Shown here piece after piece: positions 5,606-5,892 of a stretch of 5,892 nt of DNA. The position numbers and the translations under genes are program-made. The notes under the pieces were generated by a model. It saw only the letters and a list, made by a program, of their open reading frames with translations, made no database searches and was not told the origin of the DNA. The stretch spans positions 1 to 5,892 of the forward strand of contig NZ_CALETI010000167.1 in NCBI RefSeq assembly GCF_937920075.1, written 5' to 3'. Every line of letters starts with the position of its first letter. Within the stretch, counting starts at the first letter, position 1. The stretch is from an uncultured Agitococcus sp. GTDB lineage: Bacteria > Pseudomonadota > Gammaproteobacteria > Pseudomonadales > Moraxellaceae.

Positions 5606-5627
5606 TAAAAACTGTCCAAATTGTTCA

Positions 5628-5691
5628 TTTTCCGAGTCCATAAAAACAACAAGATTACACCAAGTTTTACCACAAGGTTACCACAAGGTTT
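5628..5691 (+). repeat. Iteron-like cluster A
   Basis: CAAG cores occur at 5650, 5661, 5673 and 5684 (spacing 11, 12, 11), in units such as CAAGATTAC, CAAGTTTTAC and CAAGGTTAC. TTTTCCG at 5628-5634 precedes the cluster and resembles the start of the 17-bp box before clusters B and C. Candidate binding sites for the replication protein. Confidence 0.65.
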
Positions 5692-5698
5692 TGCCGAT

Positions 5699-5783
5699 TT
5701 TTTCCGCATCACTACGGTAAGGTTACGGTAAGGTTTTGGAAAGGGTGGACGCTAACATTACACAAAGGTAAGGGTAACATTAG
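5699..5783 (+). repeat. Iteron-like cluster B with 17-bp leader box
   Basis: The leader TTTTTCCGCATCACTAC is at 5699-5715. It is followed by TAAGGTTAC (5718) and TAAGGTTTT (5729), a degenerate unit at 5740, and then TAACATTAC (5753), AAAGGTAAG (5764) and TAACATTAG (5775), again 11 bp apart after one 13-bp step. Confidence 0.65.
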
Positions 5784-5789
5784 GGTGAC

Positions 5790-5850
5790 TTTTTCCGCAT
5801 TACTACGTCAAGATTAGGGCAAGATTACGGCAAGGTTTAGTCAAGTTTTT
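5790..5850 (+). repeat. Iteron-like cluster C with 17-bp leader box
   Basis: The leader TTTTTCCGCATTACTAC (5790-5806) is 16/17 identical to that of cluster B and lies 91 bp from it. Four units follow with cores CAAG at 5809, 5820, 5831 and 5842, exactly 11 bp apart. The first core starts 3 bases after the leader, as in cluster B. Confidence 0.75.
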
Positions 5851-5854
5851 ATAA

Positions 5855-5878
5855 ATCCCAAATGTGTATTTTGGGGAT
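5855..5878. repeat. Inverted repeat at the right edge
   Basis: ATCCCAAA (5855-5862) pairs with TTTTGGGGAT (5869-5878), allowing one bulge on each side of the stem. Read on the minus strand it is followed by TTTATAAAAA, so it might be a weak terminator for leftward transcription entering from outside, or an operator. Confidence 0.4.
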
Positions 5879-5892
5879 ATAAAAAAATGACT

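Larger units (their letters stand above)
5420..5892. other. Gene-free, repeat-rich right end (possible origin and/or integrase-arm region)
   Basis: This 473-base segment has no convincing gene. It holds the candidate promoter for the two-gene operon, AT-rich DNA to about 5560, three TACCCCC boxes, three clusters of 11-bp repeats and an inverted repeat near the edge. Dense phased repeats beside AT-rich DNA, near a primase-helicase gene, are the usual signature of a replication origin. Confidence 0.6.

Noticed and set aside
34..5632. 11-bp inverted match TGTTCATTTTC (34-44 as complement, 5622-5632) as possible element ends or att cores
   Set aside because: Several 11-bp matches are expected by chance in 5.9 kb, and similarity stops just outside the match.
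5628..5850. CRISPR array
   Set aside because: Units are 11 bp, tandem and degenerate with no spacers of constant length, which fits iterons and not CRISPR.
5887..5892. Start of a rightward gene at the window edge
   Set aside because: Only two codons are visible. A TGGGGA stretch upstream is suggestive but not enough to call a gene.

Overview
The window looks like the replication and regulation core of a small gammaproteobacterial mobile element: a phage satellite (PICI/PICMI- or P4-like) or a small plasmid. The host is inferred from gene content, an AT-leaning base composition and strong Shine-Dalgarno sites; no host chromosomal gene is visible, so genus is not assignable. All five supported genes are on the minus strand. 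No integrase, capsid, terminase or mobilisation gene is present. Both window edges are non-coding, so this may be a complete small replicon opened at an arbitrary point, or the middle of an integrated element whose integrase lies outside; the sequence does not decide between these.

Reading leftward from the right end: 5420-5892 is a gene-free, repeat-rich block. It has three TACCCCC boxes (5566-5605) and then a roughly 220-bp origin-like region of 11-bp phased repeats in three clusters, two of them introduced by the same 17-bp box. Next come two overlapping small unknown genes (5386-4956). The gap 4955-4541 holds a strong, probably bidirectional hairpin terminator (4808-4838), a possible small RNA on the plus strand, and a second 11-bp phased repeat array (4580-4650) directly upstream of alpA. 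Then follows a tightly coupled operon: an AlpA-type DNA-binding regulator (4540-4313), an unknown 87-residue protein (4320-4057) and a 1247-residue archaeo-eukaryotic-primase plus superfamily 2 helicase replication protein (4057-314), with overlapping start and stop codons.

The most unusual structure is a pair of 51-bp near-perfect palindromes, 41/51 identical to each other. One lies just after the stop of the replication gene (255-305) and the other lies inside its coding sequence (736-786), in frame, in a linker before the C-terminal zinc-type motif. Their inner arms differ by compensating base-pair changes, and they read as a similar open peptide on both strands.

Working model (inference): AlpA controls the operon and perhaps excision; the primase-helicase recognises the repeats at 5628-5850 and possibly 4580-4650 and replicates the element; packaging and spread would depend on a helper.
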